Source of the DNA: Chloroflexota bacterium
GTDB lineage: Bacteria; Chloroflexota; Anaerolineae; Anaerolineales; Villigracilaceae
DNA length: 53,122 nucleotides
Direction: 5' to 3'
NCBI GenBank assembly: GCA_016219545.1
Contig: JACRMH010000008.1
Coordinates: 1 to 53,122 of the forward strand
The notes beneath the pieces are model-generated. The model was not told where the DNA came from. It was given only the letters and a program-made list of their open reading frames with translations, and searched no databases. Below are positions 9,025 through 17,772 of the stretch, in pieces. Numbering within the stretch: the first letter of the stretch is position 1; every line of letters starts with the position of its first letter. The position numbers were made by a program, and so were the translations under genes.

Positions 9025-10059
9025 TTATTTGAAAACCTTCTTCAGATTAATCTCAAACGGCGGATAAACAACTCCATTCTCGGTGACGATGCCGCTCAGC
9101 AAACGGTTCGGGGTGACGTCGAAAGCTGGGTTGCGCGCTTTGGCATTTTTCGGTGCGACAGGTTCGCCGTGAAATTGAATGCCGAGCACTTCGTCTGTGT
9201 TGCGCTCTTCAATAGGGATCAAATCACCGTGCGCGAGGGACAGGTCAATCGTTGAGGTTGGTACTACCGAATAGACAGGCACATTATTGTCGTATGCAGC
9301 AAGCGCCAGCATATAAGAGCCGATCTTGTTGGCCACATCCCCATTCGCAGCAACCCGGTCTGCGCCAAAGAAGACTTTTTGCGCCTTGCCAGCTTTCAGA
9401 AAATAACCCGACATGTTATCGCTGATAATTTCATAGGGAATTCCGTATTGCTCCAACTCCCACGCCGTCAGGCGTGCACCCTGCAAACGCGGACGAGTCT
9501 CATCCACAAGGACGTGGATTCTTTTTCCCTGCTCATGCGCGGTGCGGATCACGCCCAGGGCAGTCCCCCAATCTACAGTAGCGAGTGCGCCCGTATTGCA
9601 GTGATGGATGATGGTGTCGCCGTCATTGATCAATGCCGCGCCGTGCTCCGCCATACGCTTGTTGATCTCTACATCTTCATCGGCAAGTTTTTGGGCCTCA
9701 TCTAAAACGGACTTACGCAAATCAGCCACGGAACCATTTACAGAACGAGCAACACGCATCAGCCTGTCCACTGCCCACGCCAAATTGACAGCGGTTGGGC
9801 GCGAGGCTTTCAAAACGGCGGAAGCTGCCCCTAGATCGGCAAGCAGTCCCTCGGTCGAGGTTGAAGCGGATTCATATCCCGCGAGAGCAAGCCCAAAAGC
9901 AGCGGCGGCTCCAATGGCAGGCGCACCGCGCACCACCATATCCGTGATGGCATGAGCGACTTCTTTGTGTGAACGATACGACACAACTTCAAAGCGCGAA
10001 GGCAGGATGCGCTGGTCTATCATTTTTAATTCGTTATTTTCCCAAAATACAGTTCTCAT
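9025..10059 (-). CDS. mtnA: S-methyl-5-thioribose-1-phosphate isomerase
   Basis: MtnA interconverts the 1-phosphates of methylthioribose and methylthioribulose in methionine salvage, and also accepts 5-deoxyribose 1-phosphate. The 344-residue protein has the full family signature: MVVRGAPAIG near the N-terminus, catalytic Cys154 in HHCNTGAL and catalytic Asp234 in FFGADRVAANGD. Both are offset by the same six residues from the B. subtilis C160/D240 pair. The start follows the aldolase stop by three bases, so the two are translated from one message. No other classic salvage genes (mtnC, mtnD, mtnW) are nearby, which favours the shorter aldolase-based route. Confidence 0.95.
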   Translation of the reverse strand: MRTVFWENNELKMIDQRILPSRFEVVSYRSHKEVAHAITDMVVRGAPAIGAAAAFGLALAGYESASTSTEGLLADLGAASAVLKASRPTAVNLAWAVDRLMRVARSVNGSVADLRKSVLDEAQKLADEDVEINKRMAEHGAALINDGDTIIHHCNTGALATVDWGTALGVIRTAHEQGKRIHVLVDETRPRLQGARLTAWELEQYGIPYEIISDNMSGYFLKAGKAQKVFFGADRVAANGDVANKIGSYMLALAAYDNNVPVYSVVPTSTIDLSLAHGDLIPIEERNTDEVLGIQFHGEPVAPKNAKARNPAFDVTPNRLLSGIVTENGVVYPPFEINLKKVFK

Positions 10060-10062
10060 GAT

Positions 10063-10731
10063 TTAACCTTTGAAATATTTTTCGCGTAACTCAACCAGTT
10101 GAGCCTGCGCTTCAGCCGGGACACGCTTTACCGTGCCAAGCATTTTCGCGCGCCAGAAAATTTCCGAAACGTGCTCGATGCGTTCCAGGTGGATCAACGC
10201 TTCATCCAAATTCCTTCCGAATGTGAGGCTGCCGTGCTGACGAAGGAGCATGGCATTATGGTCTTTCACAAAAGGGCGAATCACTTCGGCATCTTCATGT
10301 GACGATGGCGTGGCATATTTGGTGATGGGGACGTTGCCCATCGTCAGCAAAACTTCGGGAAGCACATCAATCGGAAATTCCAAGTCGGCGACAGTCAGCG
10401 TTGTGGCAAAGATCGGGTGCGCATGGACAACCGCGCGCACACCCATTCTGTGCTTATACACTTCAAGATGCATGGGAGTCTCAGAAGACGGCTTGCGGTC
10501 TGCTCTTGATGAAATAATATTCCCATCCAGGTCAACGACCAACATATCGTCCAGCGCGAGGCGACCTTTTGAGATACCGGACGGTGTAATGAGGATGTGA
10601 TCATCATTCATGCGGACGGAAATATTGCCGTCGTTCGAAGTCATCAAGTGACGTTCATAAGCGATCCGCCCGCATTCGATGATTACCAGCCTAAGTTCAT
10701 TTTCAGTTGCAGAAGAAGAAAAATTTAACAT
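10063..10731 (-). CDS. Class II aldolase (fuculose-phosphate aldolase/MtnB family)
   Basis: This is a zinc-dependent aldolase of 222 residues. The ligands can be read: H103 and H105 (HAHP), H166 (LRQHGSL), and Glu84 in SSETPMHLEVYKHR as the likely catalytic acid. Family members include L-fuculose-phosphate aldolase and MtnB dehydratase. Tight coupling to mtnA suggests the DHAP-shunt aldolase that splits 5-(methylthio)ribulose 1-phosphate or 5-deoxyribulose 1-phosphate to DHAP and an aldehyde; this is inference from context. It lies 12 bases after the PotD-like gene and 3 bases before mtnA, so the three form an operon. Confidence 0.9.
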   Translation of the reverse strand: MLNFSSSATENELRLVIIECGRIAYERHLMTSNDGNISVRMNDDHILITPSGISKGRLALDDMLVVDLDGNIISSRADRKPSSETPMHLEVYKHRMGVRAVVHAHPIFATTLTVADLEFPIDVLPEVLLTMGNVPITKYATPSSHEDAEVIRPFVKDHNAMLLRQHGSLTFGRNLDEALIHLERIEHVSEIFWRAKMLGTVKRVPAEAQAQLVELREKYFKG

Positions 10732-10743
10732 GAGGATGTTTGT

Positions 10744-11883
10744 TTATCTCTTGATCTCTGTCCAGATCTGGTCATAAAGGACCAGCGCATCGCCGAGGTC
10801 TTTTATGTTATGACCCTTCGCAAAAATATCCGCAGGAGTATTGGTGATCGGGGAGGAAGCATAAGCATTATAAACATCGGCATGATTCGCTTTGGCAAAT
10901 TCCAGCGCGGCCGCATTCGGGTTTGTGTAGGGATAATCCACCAAAGTCAACCAGAACACATCACCCTGCAGAAGATAATTGAACCAGGCATAACTTGCAT
11001 CAGGGTGAGGCGCATTCGCAGGGACGCCCATGCCATCATAGAAAATGATCGAACCTTCACTGGGAAACACATATTCAAAATCCGGGTTTTCCTGTTTTGC
11101 CAAAAACGCTTCGCCGTTCCAGACAATGCCCAGGTCTACTTCACCCGTTAGCAGTGGATTCTTCGGACTGTCACTATCGAACACACGGATATTCGGCATC
11201 AACTCGATCAGCTTTTGTTTCGCCTGTTCCAATTGCGCCTGATCGGTTGAATTCACATCATAACCAAGCGAAAGCAGAGCCATGCCAATAATGACGCGGC
11301 TGTCATCCACGGCCACAATACGTTTTTTGTATTCAGGGCTCCAAAGGTCTGCCCACGATGTCGGCGGATTCTCCACAGTAGTGGTATTGTAAACAATGGC
11401 CTGTGTACCCATTTGATACGGAACAATGTAATCAGCCGAATTTCCGTAGGCGGTCGTCACAAGGGCTGCGTCCAAATTTTTTATATTTGGTAATTTCGAT
11501 TGATCCATCTTTTGCAAAATCCCTTCACGGATCAAAACATCGATCATGTAATCGCTTGGATGGATCACATCGTACGGATTGACGCTTTCACCAAACGCCA
11601 TCTTCGTATGCAATTCTTCATTTGAAGAGAAATAATCCACATTCACCTTCACACCATACACCAGCCCAAAACATTCAACGATGTCGGACGGCACATATTC
11701 AGTCCATGTAAAAATGTTGATCTCTTTGCTTTCAAACTCCACTCGCGGACTGGGTTCAGGGCAAACAAACCCGGTAGATGTAACATGCGCCGCCGAATTT
11801 CCCGGCCGCGCGGCACAAGCCGCCACAGGCAATAACACAAAAGCGGACAAACAAAAACGGATGATTTTTTGATGAATGTTCAC
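10744..11883 (-). CDS. PotD-like spermidine/putrescine-binding lipoprotein
   Basis: This is a 379-residue ABC-transporter substrate-binding protein. It starts at a GTG with GAGGAA upstream and has a lipobox VAAC (Cys23). INIFTWTEYVPSDIVECF, YDVIHPSDYMIDVLI, VPYQMGTQAIVYN, PTSWADLW and VDLGIVWNGE are characteristic of the PotD/PotF family. No potA, potB or potC is in the window, so the permease and ATPase must be encoded elsewhere or be shared. It heads the aldolase-mtnA operon. Spermidine synthesis releases methylthioadenosine, which gives a plausible link between the polyamine-binding protein and the salvage enzymes (inference). Confidence 0.88.
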   Translation of the reverse strand: MNIHQKIIRFCLSAFVLLPVAACAARPGNSAAHVTSTGFVCPEPSPRVEFESKEINIFTWTEYVPSDIVECFGLVYGVKVNVDYFSSNEELHTKMAFGESVNPYDVIHPSDYMIDVLIREGILQKMDQSKLPNIKNLDAALVTTAYGNSADYIVPYQMGTQAIVYNTTTVENPPTSWADLWSPEYKKRIVAVDDSRVIIGMALLSLGYDVNSTDQAQLEQAKQKLIELMPNIRVFDSDSPKNPLLTGEVDLGIVWNGEAFLAKQENPDFEYVFPSEGSIIFYDGMGVPANAPHPDASYAWFNYLLQGDVFWLTLVDYPYTNPNAAALEFAKANHADVYNAYASSPITNTPADIFAKGHNIKDLGDALVLYDQIWTEIKR

Positions 11884-11933
11884 TTTTCCTCTTTATTCAA
11901 GTTATTTTCTTGCTGGCGCGATTATAACCTCGC

Positions 11934-11962
11934 TTGACGAGTTATTCTTTTGCCAGTATAAA
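11934..11962 (+). promoter_or_regulatory. Sigma70-type promoter, apparently leaderless
   Basis: TTGACG (11934-11939), a 17-base spacer and TATAAA (11957-11962). The ATG of the next gene is at 11969, just where transcription should start, so the message would be leaderless. Confidence 0.8.
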
Positions 11963-11968
11963 ATCAGG

Positions 11969-14413
11969 ATGAAACCCATCCGTTTTTCGACACGCTTTGC
12001 GTCGGGACAACGCATCTTTCTTGGACTTGTGCTTGTTACAGCGATACTGGGATGTTCTCTCCCGGGCATTCCCGCTCTCGCCCCAAGCCAGACTGCGACC
12101 CCAAGCCAGTCCCCTACGCCTGAACCGACATTTACTCCAACTGTCACCCCAACTCCTCTCCCAATAGCGCACGTGACCAGCGGTGACCATGCCTTCTTTA
12201 ACGGTCAATACGATGAAGCCCTCCTGCAATATCAGACCGCATTCCATGATTCGCCTGACCCTCTCATCCAGTCTGCTGCAAAATGGGGGGAAGCGCGGAT
12301 CTTCTTCGCGCAGGAAAAATATGCAGATACGATCAGCACTTTACAATCCCTGCTCACGGACTATCCTCAATCTGCATACGTTGGACACGCCTACTTCCTG
12401 CAAGGGCTGTCAAATTACCGCCTGAGTAATTACCAGGCAGCCGCTGATGCATGGCAAAACTACCTTACAGCACGTCCGGGAGTTTTAGATGCATACGCCC
12501 AGGAATTACGCGGTGACGCGCTCTTCGATGCCGGTAATTACGCAGAAGCAGTTTCCGCCTATCAGTCCGCCATTCAAGCCCCATCTCTTGGCGATGACGT
12601 CAACCTCGATCTCAAGGTAGCCTCAACACAAGCCAAACTCGGGGATTATGCATCCGCGCTGGCCTTGTACGACGGCATTGTCCCACGCACGCCAAGTGAC
12701 TACGTGAAGGCCCAGGTGACGTACGAGTCAGGGCTGGCGCACCAAGCTCTCGGTCAGAATGAAGAGGCGCTTGCAAAATTTCGTGTGGCAGTTGAAAATT
12801 ATCCTCTTTCCAACTATGCGTATCTTAGTCTTGTGGCACTCCTGGATGCCAATGCTGAAGTCAGTGACCTTGACCGCGGCATCGTGGATTATTTTGCTGG
12901 TCAATATGACGTGGCCATCGAGCGGCTTAATATGTATATCGAAGCAAATCCATCCAATGACGGCACTGCGCTTTATTATCGCGCGCTCTCCAACCGAGGC
13001 TTAAGTTTTTATGACATAGCGGTGAACGATCTATCGGAATTCATCACGAACTATCCAACGCATCCCAATTGGGGAGATGCCTGGGGCGAAAAGGCGGACA
13101 TTCAGCAATATAACCTCGGGTTGGATGGTGATGCTGCAAAGACATTCATAGACTTTTCGTCCGCGGCTCCGAACAGCACCTTGGTGGTGGATTTTTTGAT
13201 GAGCGCCGCACGCATTTATGAACGCAATGCCCAGTACACTGAAGCCCTGCAAATTTGGGCGCGGGTTGCAAATGAATATCCCGGATCAGCGCAGGCTTCA
13301 ACCGCAGTGCTCTTTATGGGAATTATTAATTACCGCAACGGGAATACTGTCGCCGCGCTCGAGTCCTTCAGCCGGAGCTTCACTCTTGCGATCTCGGCGG
13401 AGGACAAGGCACGCGCAACTTTGTGGATGGGCAAAGCGCAGCAAAAACTTGGGAACAACGAAGAAGCCTTGAATGCATGGCGCCAAGGGCAGACCATAGA
13501 CCCGGGCGGCTATTACAGCGAACGCGCCCGTGACTTGATCGTTGACCGCGCTCCTTTTGCCTCGCCAGTTTCGCTTAATAGCATACCAAATCTCGAATCT
13601 GAGCGCAGGGACGCGGATGCATGGATGAAGTTAACTTTCAATCTACCCGCGGAAACAGATTTGAATGGACTCGGCTCATTCGCAGGTGATGAGCGGGTCG
13701 TTCGCGGAACTGAATTATGGAATCTTGGGCTTTATGAAAAAGCGCGGCTTGAATTTGAAAGCCTGCGCTCAGAACTGGAAGTAGGCGGTGACGCCATTGG
13801 AAGCTATCGCCTTGCGAATTATCTGCTTGATCTGGGGCTTTATCGCACAGCCATTTTTGCGGCGCGTCAGACCCTGACCATGGCTGGAATGACCAGCCAG
13901 ACAGAATCAATGATGGCGCCTCCCTATTTCGGTCACCTGCGCTATGGAATGTATTATGCCGATCTCGTCCTTCCAGACGCCCAGTCCAATAATCTGGACC
14001 CCTTATTTATTTTCAGTGTGATCCGGCAGGAGAGCCTCTTTGAGGGATTCATCAGCTCAAGCGCTGGCGCGCGCGGATTAATGCAGGTGGTCCCTGCGAC
14101 TGGCGAGCAGATCGCATTTCAACTTGGCTGGCCAAATTACTATACCGACAAAGACCTGTACCGGCCGGATGTAAGTATTGCATTTGGGACTCATTATCTG
14201 GCAGTGAACCAGGATTTGTTAGGCGGCAGTCTATACGCCACATTAGCCGCATACAACGGCGGACCGGGAAATGCGCAAGCATGGCAAAACCTGTCAGGCA
14301 ATGACCCTGACTTGTTCCTCGAAAGTGTCCGCTTTGAAGAAACGCGGAATTATATCCGCAGTATCTATGAGATCTATGTGATCTATCGTCGTTTGTATGG
14401 TGCGGCAGAATAA
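11969..14413 (+). CDS. TPR-containing lipoprotein lytic transglycosylase (Slt type)
   Basis: This is an 814-residue envelope enzyme that cleaves peptidoglycan glycan strands to 1,6-anhydro ends. It has a lipoprotein signal (VTAILGC, Cys23) and a Thr/Pro linker. A long array of TPR-like repeats follows (about 60-560), e.g. YDEALLQYQTAFHDSPDP and YADTISTLQSLLTDYPQSAY. The C-terminal SLT domain has catalytic Glu688 in VIRQES, then SSAGARGLMQVVP, LAAYNGGPG and ETRNYIRSIYEIY. The start at 11969 fits the promoter spacing and the lipobox; there is no Shine-Dalgarno. A palindromic repeat and a terminator follow. Confidence 0.93.
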   Translation: MKPIRFSTRFASGQRIFLGLVLVTAILGCSLPGIPALAPSQTATPSQSPTPEPTFTPTVTPTPLPIAHVTSGDHAFFNGQYDEALLQYQTAFHDSPDPLIQSAAKWGEARIFFAQEKYADTISTLQSLLTDYPQSAYVGHAYFLQGLSNYRLSNYQAAADAWQNYLTARPGVLDAYAQELRGDALFDAGNYAEAVSAYQSAIQAPSLGDDVNLDLKVASTQAKLGDYASALALYDGIVPRTPSDYVKAQVTYESGLAHQALGQNEEALAKFRVAVENYPLSNYAYLSLVALLDANAEVSDLDRGIVDYFAGQYDVAIERLNMYIEANPSNDGTALYYRALSNRGLSFYDIAVNDLSEFITNYPTHPNWGDAWGEKADIQQYNLGLDGDAAKTFIDFSSAAPNSTLVVDFLMSAARIYERNAQYTEALQIWARVANEYPGSAQASTAVLFMGIINYRNGNTVAALESFSRSFTLAISAEDKARATLWMGKAQQKLGNNEEALNAWRQGQTIDPGGYYSERARDLIVDRAPFASPVSLNSIPNLESERRDADAWMKLTFNLPAETDLNGLGSFAGDERVVRGTELWNLGLYEKARLEFESLRSELEVGGDAIGSYRLANYLLDLGLYRTAIFAARQTLTMAGMTSQTESMMAPPYFGHLRYGMYYADLVLPDAQSNNLDPLFIFSVIRQESLFEGFISSSAGARGLMQVVPATGEQIAFQLGWPNYYTDKDLYRPDVSIAFGTHYLAVNQDLLGGSLYATLAAYNGGPGNAQAWQNLSGNDPDLFLESVRFEETRNYIRSIYEIYVIYRRLYGAAE

Positions 14414-14422
14414 TAAATACAC

Positions 14423-14454
14423 GTGTAGGGGCGGATCGCGATCCGCCCCTACAC
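14423..14454. repeat. Perfect 32-base palindrome (TAGGGGCGGATCG family)
   Basis: Arms of 16 bases (14423-14438 and 14439-14454) abut with no loop. The GTAGGGGCGGAT...ATCCGCCCCTAC form is a repeat type I have seen in many genomes. It lies directly before the terminator. Confidence 0.8.
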
Positions 14455-14460
14455 AAATGT

Positions 14461-14501
14461 GAATCAAAAAAGGATGAAGCAACTTCATCCTTTTTTGATT
14501 C
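14461..14501. terminator. Bidirectional terminator between transglycosylase and yggU
   Basis: A 19-bp perfect stem (14461-14479 with 14483-14501) with loop CAA carries A6 on one arm and T6 on the other, so it can work for both converging transcripts. Confidence 0.9.
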
Positions 14502-14516
14502 AACAACGAAACCGAA

Positions 14517-14825
14517 TTAATCCAGATGTGCGATCACGCGCTGGTTGACCGTATCCACATCCATATCGAGCACGGAAATTATTTTATCCCTGCCAGTTAT
14601 GCCTGCCACGATCTCAAGACGGGACTTGGGCGTACCAAGCACATCTGCAAGAAAGGCGATCAACTCCGAATTCAATCCATCATCAGATGCCTCTGAGGCA
14701 ATGTGCACTTTGACAGTGCCGTCATTCAACACGCCAACAATTTGATTGCGACTCGCGCGCGGGGTAACACGCAGCGCCAGTGCAGATCCGTGCCGACCAT
14801 TGTGAAGATCAAAATTCCTTGTCAT
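14517..14825 (-). CDS. yggU: DUF167 (YggU) family protein
   Basis: This 102-residue protein has the normal length for the family. Typical features are LALRVTPRASRNQIVGV, DGTVKVHI and the C-terminal SRLEIVAGITGRDKIISV. Structures of relatives show a small alpha/beta fold; the biochemical role is unknown. GGAGG lies four bases before the ATG. It is the last gene of the pgeF-yggS-yggT-yggU group, 11 bases after yggT, an arrangement often linked to cell division or envelope genes. Confidence 0.88.
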   Translation of the reverse strand: MTRNFDLHNGRHGSALALRVTPRASRNQIVGVLNDGTVKVHIASEASDDGLNSELIAFLADVLGTPKSRLEIVAGITGRDKIISVLDMDVDTVNQRVIAHLD

Positions 14826-14836
14826 GTTACCTCCGC

Positions 14837-15100
14837 CTAAAGAGTTCTTAAGATGTTAATTAAAATACCTGTCAAAAGCTGCACAGCAATGATCAAGATC
14901 AACGGGCTGAAATCCAGGGTCCCGGCCAATGGCACAATGCGGCGGATCGGTATTAGGAAAGGGGCTACGATGCGATCCAACGCTTCACGTACAGGGTGAT
15001 ATGGCGGAAGAAAGAAGGAGAGCAAAGATGAAATGATCACAATCCAGATAAAGGCTTGCGAAATCACACTAACAATCGTAATTAAAATTCCAAAACTCAT
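14837..15100 (-). CDS. yggT: YggT/YlmG family membrane protein
   Basis: This 87-residue protein has two membrane segments (about 4-30 and 62-85) flanking the conserved FLPPYHPVREALDRIVAPFLIPIRR-type cytoplasmic loop, typical of YggT/YlmG (shown here as two overlapping short parts: PYHPVREALDRI and APFLIPIRRIVP). Relatives affect nucleoid distribution, chloroplast division or osmotic tolerance. Its ATG overlaps the yggS stop (ATGA) with GGAGG just upstream, so translation is coupled. Confidence 0.9.
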   Translation of the reverse strand: MSFGILITIVSVISQAFIWIVIISSLLSFFLPPYHPVREALDRIVAPFLIPIRRIVPLAGTLDFSPLILIIAVQLLTGILINILRTL

Positions 15101-15837
15101 TTCACCTCCGTTTTATATTGACGCGCACCGACAATCGCTGTGCCCACCCGCACCAAAGTAGCCCCTTCCTGTACGGCTACTTCAAAATCCGAACTTGTTC
15201 CCATGGATAACTCACCGAAATTCACCCGCGGAAACTTCAAAGCCAAATATTCTTGAAGCCGCTTTAATTTCTGAAAGTAAGGCCGCGAAAATTCCGCGCT
15301 TGTTCCAAGTGGCGGCATCGTCATGAGTCCGCGCACTTGAAGGTTAGGCAATGCGATGATCGCAGAAAGGTCATCCAGCAATGAATTCCACATGGCTTCG
15401 TCCCATGCTTTCCAGCCGGATTTACTTTCCTCGCCGCCGACATTGAACTCCAACAAGACCGGCAGTGAGCGCCCGGCCTCGCCGCAAAAACGGTCCAGCT
15501 TCCGCGCAAGTTTCAAGCTATCCAAAGAATGTAAAAAGTTAAAGTTCTCGGCCACGAGTTGCGCCTTGCGGCTCTGCACATGACCGATCATGTGCCATTC
15601 TACCGCAGAAACTCCGCCCATAGATTGAAGTTTCGTGACACCTTCTTCGGGGTAGTTCTCCCCCAAAAATTGCGCGCCTGCCTCAACGGCCGCGCGCGTC
15701 ACTTCAAGGGATTGGGATTTCGTCACCACCACTAATTTGATCGACTCTGGCTGACGGTTCACACTGCGGGCCGCAATTGCGATTCTTTCCAGCGTTTGCA
15801 AATATCTTTCACGGATGGATTCAACTAACTCATTCAT
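15097..15837 (-). CDS. yggS: PLP homeostasis protein (YggS/YlmE family)
   Basis: This 246-residue pyridoxal-phosphate-binding protein buffers PLP and has no clear catalytic role. The Schiff-base lysine lies in KLVVVTKSQ (about residue 40). AGAQFLGENYPEEG, EWHMIGHVQSRKA, LMTMPPLG and LSMGTSSDFEVAVQEGATLVRVGTAI match the family throughout. A TAAAAT box six bases before the ATG, in the 30-base gap after pgeF, suggests an internal leaderless promoter for yggS-yggT-yggU. Confidence 0.94.
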   Translation of the reverse strand: MNELVESIRERYLQTLERIAIAARSVNRQPESIKLVVVTKSQSLEVTRAAVEAGAQFLGENYPEEGVTKLQSMGGVSAVEWHMIGHVQSRKAQLVAENFNFLHSLDSLKLARKLDRFCGEAGRSLPVLLEFNVGGEESKSGWKAWDEAMWNSLLDDLSAIIALPNLQVRGLMTMPPLGTSAEFSRPYFQKLKRLQEYLALKFPRVNFGELSMGTSSDFEVAVQEGATLVRVGTAIVGARQYKTEVK

Positions 15838-15843
15838 AATCTG

Positions 15844-15849
15844 ATTTTA
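15844..15849 (-). promoter_or_regulatory. -10 box of a leaderless yggS promoter
   Basis: TAAAAT ends six bases before the yggS ATG, and no Shine-Dalgarno is visible. Confidence 0.55.
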
Positions 15850-15867
15850 CCCCGCATCTTCCCTGAC

Positions 15868-16650
15868 CTAGGGTTGGAGCGCCATCAATGCGCCGAATCT
15901 ACCCGTTTTGCCTTTCTCTGCTCTATGAGAAAACCAGTCATCCAAATGGCAGGCCGTGCATACACCTGAAATTTCAATTTGCTCCACACCTGCATTTTTT
16001 AATTGGATGGCATTCGCGGCCCAAAGGTTGAGATAGGTGCTTCCATTTCTCACCTGAAGCATTTGATCGGCATCCTGCCTGAATTTTTCCTGAAATTGTG
16101 AAATAACTTCTTCTCCAACTTCGTAATGGTCAACCCCGATGGACGGTCCGATTCCAGCGACGATGTTTTCAGGCTTGCACCCATAACGCGCTTGCATTCC
16201 TTCCACAGCAGCCTTGACCACGCCGCGCACGGTTCCCATCCAACCGGCATGTGCAATGCCGATGGCTTTTTTCTGGGGATCATGAAATAATATGGGGACG
16301 CAATCTCCAAAGCGCATGAACAAGGTTACGCGGGGATTGTCGGTGAAGATGATGTCAGCCCTCACAGACGGCTGTTCGAGCGGACGGGGTTCATCAGCGT
16401 AGACAATGTCTGTTCCGTGAACCAGCCAAACGTCATGGATGGATGCGGGGTCACATCCCATGGCATGAAAAACCCTTATGCGATTCTCCACCACATGCGC
16501 AGGGTCATCCCCCACCGATCCGCCTAAATTAAGAGATTGCCAGGGTGCATGGCTGACTCCGCCGCGGCGGGTAAAAACCGCCTGCCTTACCGCGCTCGAA
16601 AATTTTTCGAAGCGGTAATAGCGAAGTCCATTTTGTTCATGAAAGGACAT
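15868..16650 (-). CDS. pgeF: PgeF/YfiH (LACC1-type) purine nucleoside phosphorylase or peptidoglycan editing factor
   Basis: This 260-residue protein belongs to the multi-copper-oxidase-like YfiH family, relatives of which act as purine nucleoside phosphorylase/adenosine deaminase or edit peptidoglycan precursors. Motifs: VFTRRGGVS, LNLGGSVGDDPAHVVENR, VWLVHGTDIV, IGIAHAGWMGTVRGVV, GIGPSIGVDHYEVGEEV and ACHLDDWFSHRAEKGKTGRFG; the His-Cys-His zinc ligands are all present. The start overlaps the stop of the upstream fusion gene (TAATG). In Gram-positive bacteria this gene (ylmD) sits beside ylmE and ylmG, as it does here. Confidence 0.93.
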   Translation of the reverse strand: MSFHEQNGLRYYRFEKFSSAVRQAVFTRRGGVSHAPWQSLNLGGSVGDDPAHVVENRIRVFHAMGCDPASIHDVWLVHGTDIVYADEPRPLEQPSVRADIIFTDNPRVTLFMRFGDCVPILFHDPQKKAIGIAHAGWMGTVRGVVKAAVEGMQARYGCKPENIVAGIGPSIGVDHYEVGEEVISQFQEKFRQDADQMLQVRNGSTYLNLWAANAIQLKNAGVEQIEISGVCTACHLDDWFSHRAEKGKTGRFGALMALQP

Positions 16651-17660
16651 TACTTGGAGACCTGACTGACCGCGATTTTTTTGATGTAATATTGGCGCGT
16701 CTCGTTCATAGACTCTTCAATGTTTGGATAGGCAAACCATGCAGTCATAAAGCCGAAGAGAGCACCGGTAAGCATTCGCAGGTAAGGCGTGCTTTCGCGA
16801 TATGGAAAAACGGAGGCAAGCCACGCCCAATTGAATTGACTAAAGAGTTGAGAAAAGCCGTCCAACCCAATCGGAGCGATGCCAATGAGAAGCCACAACA
16901 TCCAATGCAGGGATTTGATGCGGCGGCCCGTTGCGCTATAGATGACCCCAAAAAGCAAAATGGCCAGGTAGATCGCCACATCCCGTTCGCAGAGCGCAAC
17001 CTTGTACCCGACCGTTGGATCGCCTGTATATTTACGGGCGTCAAAGCGCGTGGCGCTATACGGGTCTGCCAGGTTTTGAATTCCCGTCACCTGCTCGAAC
17101 GTTTTGATGCCGGCCATGCGCGCTTCTGCAAGCGGATAAGCAACCTGCTCGCCGTACAAAAAGAAGGAACGAAATCCGAATTGATGACAGAGCGGGCTAT
17201 AAATACGGTAAATGGCACGGGCTGGTAATTCAGCCCCCATTTTCATCAAGGTCGGTGCTAGGAAGGGCAAGCCGACATAGATCAACATAAATAAATTCAA
17301 TAAAAGCAAATAACGCTTTGCGATCCAAAACGAGACGCGATCTCCAGTGGTCACTGTTTTTCCTTTCTTTAACTTCATCTGATATACCGGGTCGCCTAGC
17401 TTCCCCAGTTGATTCATTCGATCAAAGGCCGCACCGACCGTCATTTGAAGTTTCTGGCGCGTGATGGGAGCTTGCAGGCGATACGGTCCAACTTCCACAA
17501 CGGGGATCTCAACAAGGTACTTTGCAAGGAGAGCGCTATCTGACTCAATATCCACTTCCGCGAGGTTGTGCGGATATTGGGACTGAAGCTCTTTCAGGTG
17601 CGCTTTCACTTCGTCGCAGAGCCCGCAATCTTTTCGGGTGTAGAGAGTCACATTGAGCAT
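16650..17660 (-). CDS. Glutaredoxin-like domain fused to a DUF2085 membrane domain
   Basis: This is a 336-residue two-part protein. Residues 1-80 are glutaredoxin-like, with redox pair C12/C15 (DCGLC) and VEIPVVEVGPYRLQAPI matching the cis-Pro loop. From about 110 there are five or so membrane segments with DUF2085 features (YSPLCHQFGFRSFFLYGEQ; later LCERDVAIYLAILLFG). The active thiols should face the cytoplasm. The next gene upstream is ccdA, a membrane thiol reductant carrier, so a role in thiol traffic across the membrane is plausible (inference). It overlaps pgeF by one base. AGGAT precedes the ATG. Confidence 0.82.
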   Translation of the reverse strand: MLNVTLYTRKDCGLCDEVKAHLKELQSQYPHNLAEVDIESDSALLAKYLVEIPVVEVGPYRLQAPITRQKLQMTVGAAFDRMNQLGKLGDPVYQMKLKKGKTVTTGDRVSFWIAKRYLLLLNLFMLIYVGLPFLAPTLMKMGAELPARAIYRIYSPLCHQFGFRSFFLYGEQVAYPLAEARMAGIKTFEQVTGIQNLADPYSATRFDARKYTGDPTVGYKVALCERDVAIYLAILLFGVIYSATGRRIKSLHWMLWLLIGIAPIGLDGFSQLFSQFNWAWLASVFPYRESTPYLRMLTGALFGFMTAWFAYPNIEESMNETRQYYIKKIAVSQVSK

Positions 17661-17698
17661 GGATTATCCTGAAATAGACTTCTTACGAAAATCGTTTT

Positions 17699-17770
17699 GC
17701 CACAGAGGTCACTGAGAAAAGATTTATGAAGTGCGTTCCTCAATTATCTCTGTGCTCTCTGCGGCTCAAA
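17699..17770. repeat. Dispersed CCACAGAGG...CTCTGTG repeat
   Basis: An imperfect inverted repeat with GCCACAGAGGTCACTGAG on the left and CTCTGTGCTCTCTGCGGCT on the right fills the gap between ccdA and the glutaredoxin fusion. A related partial copy lies at 27172-27222. Confidence 0.6.
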
Positions 17771-17772
17771 TT

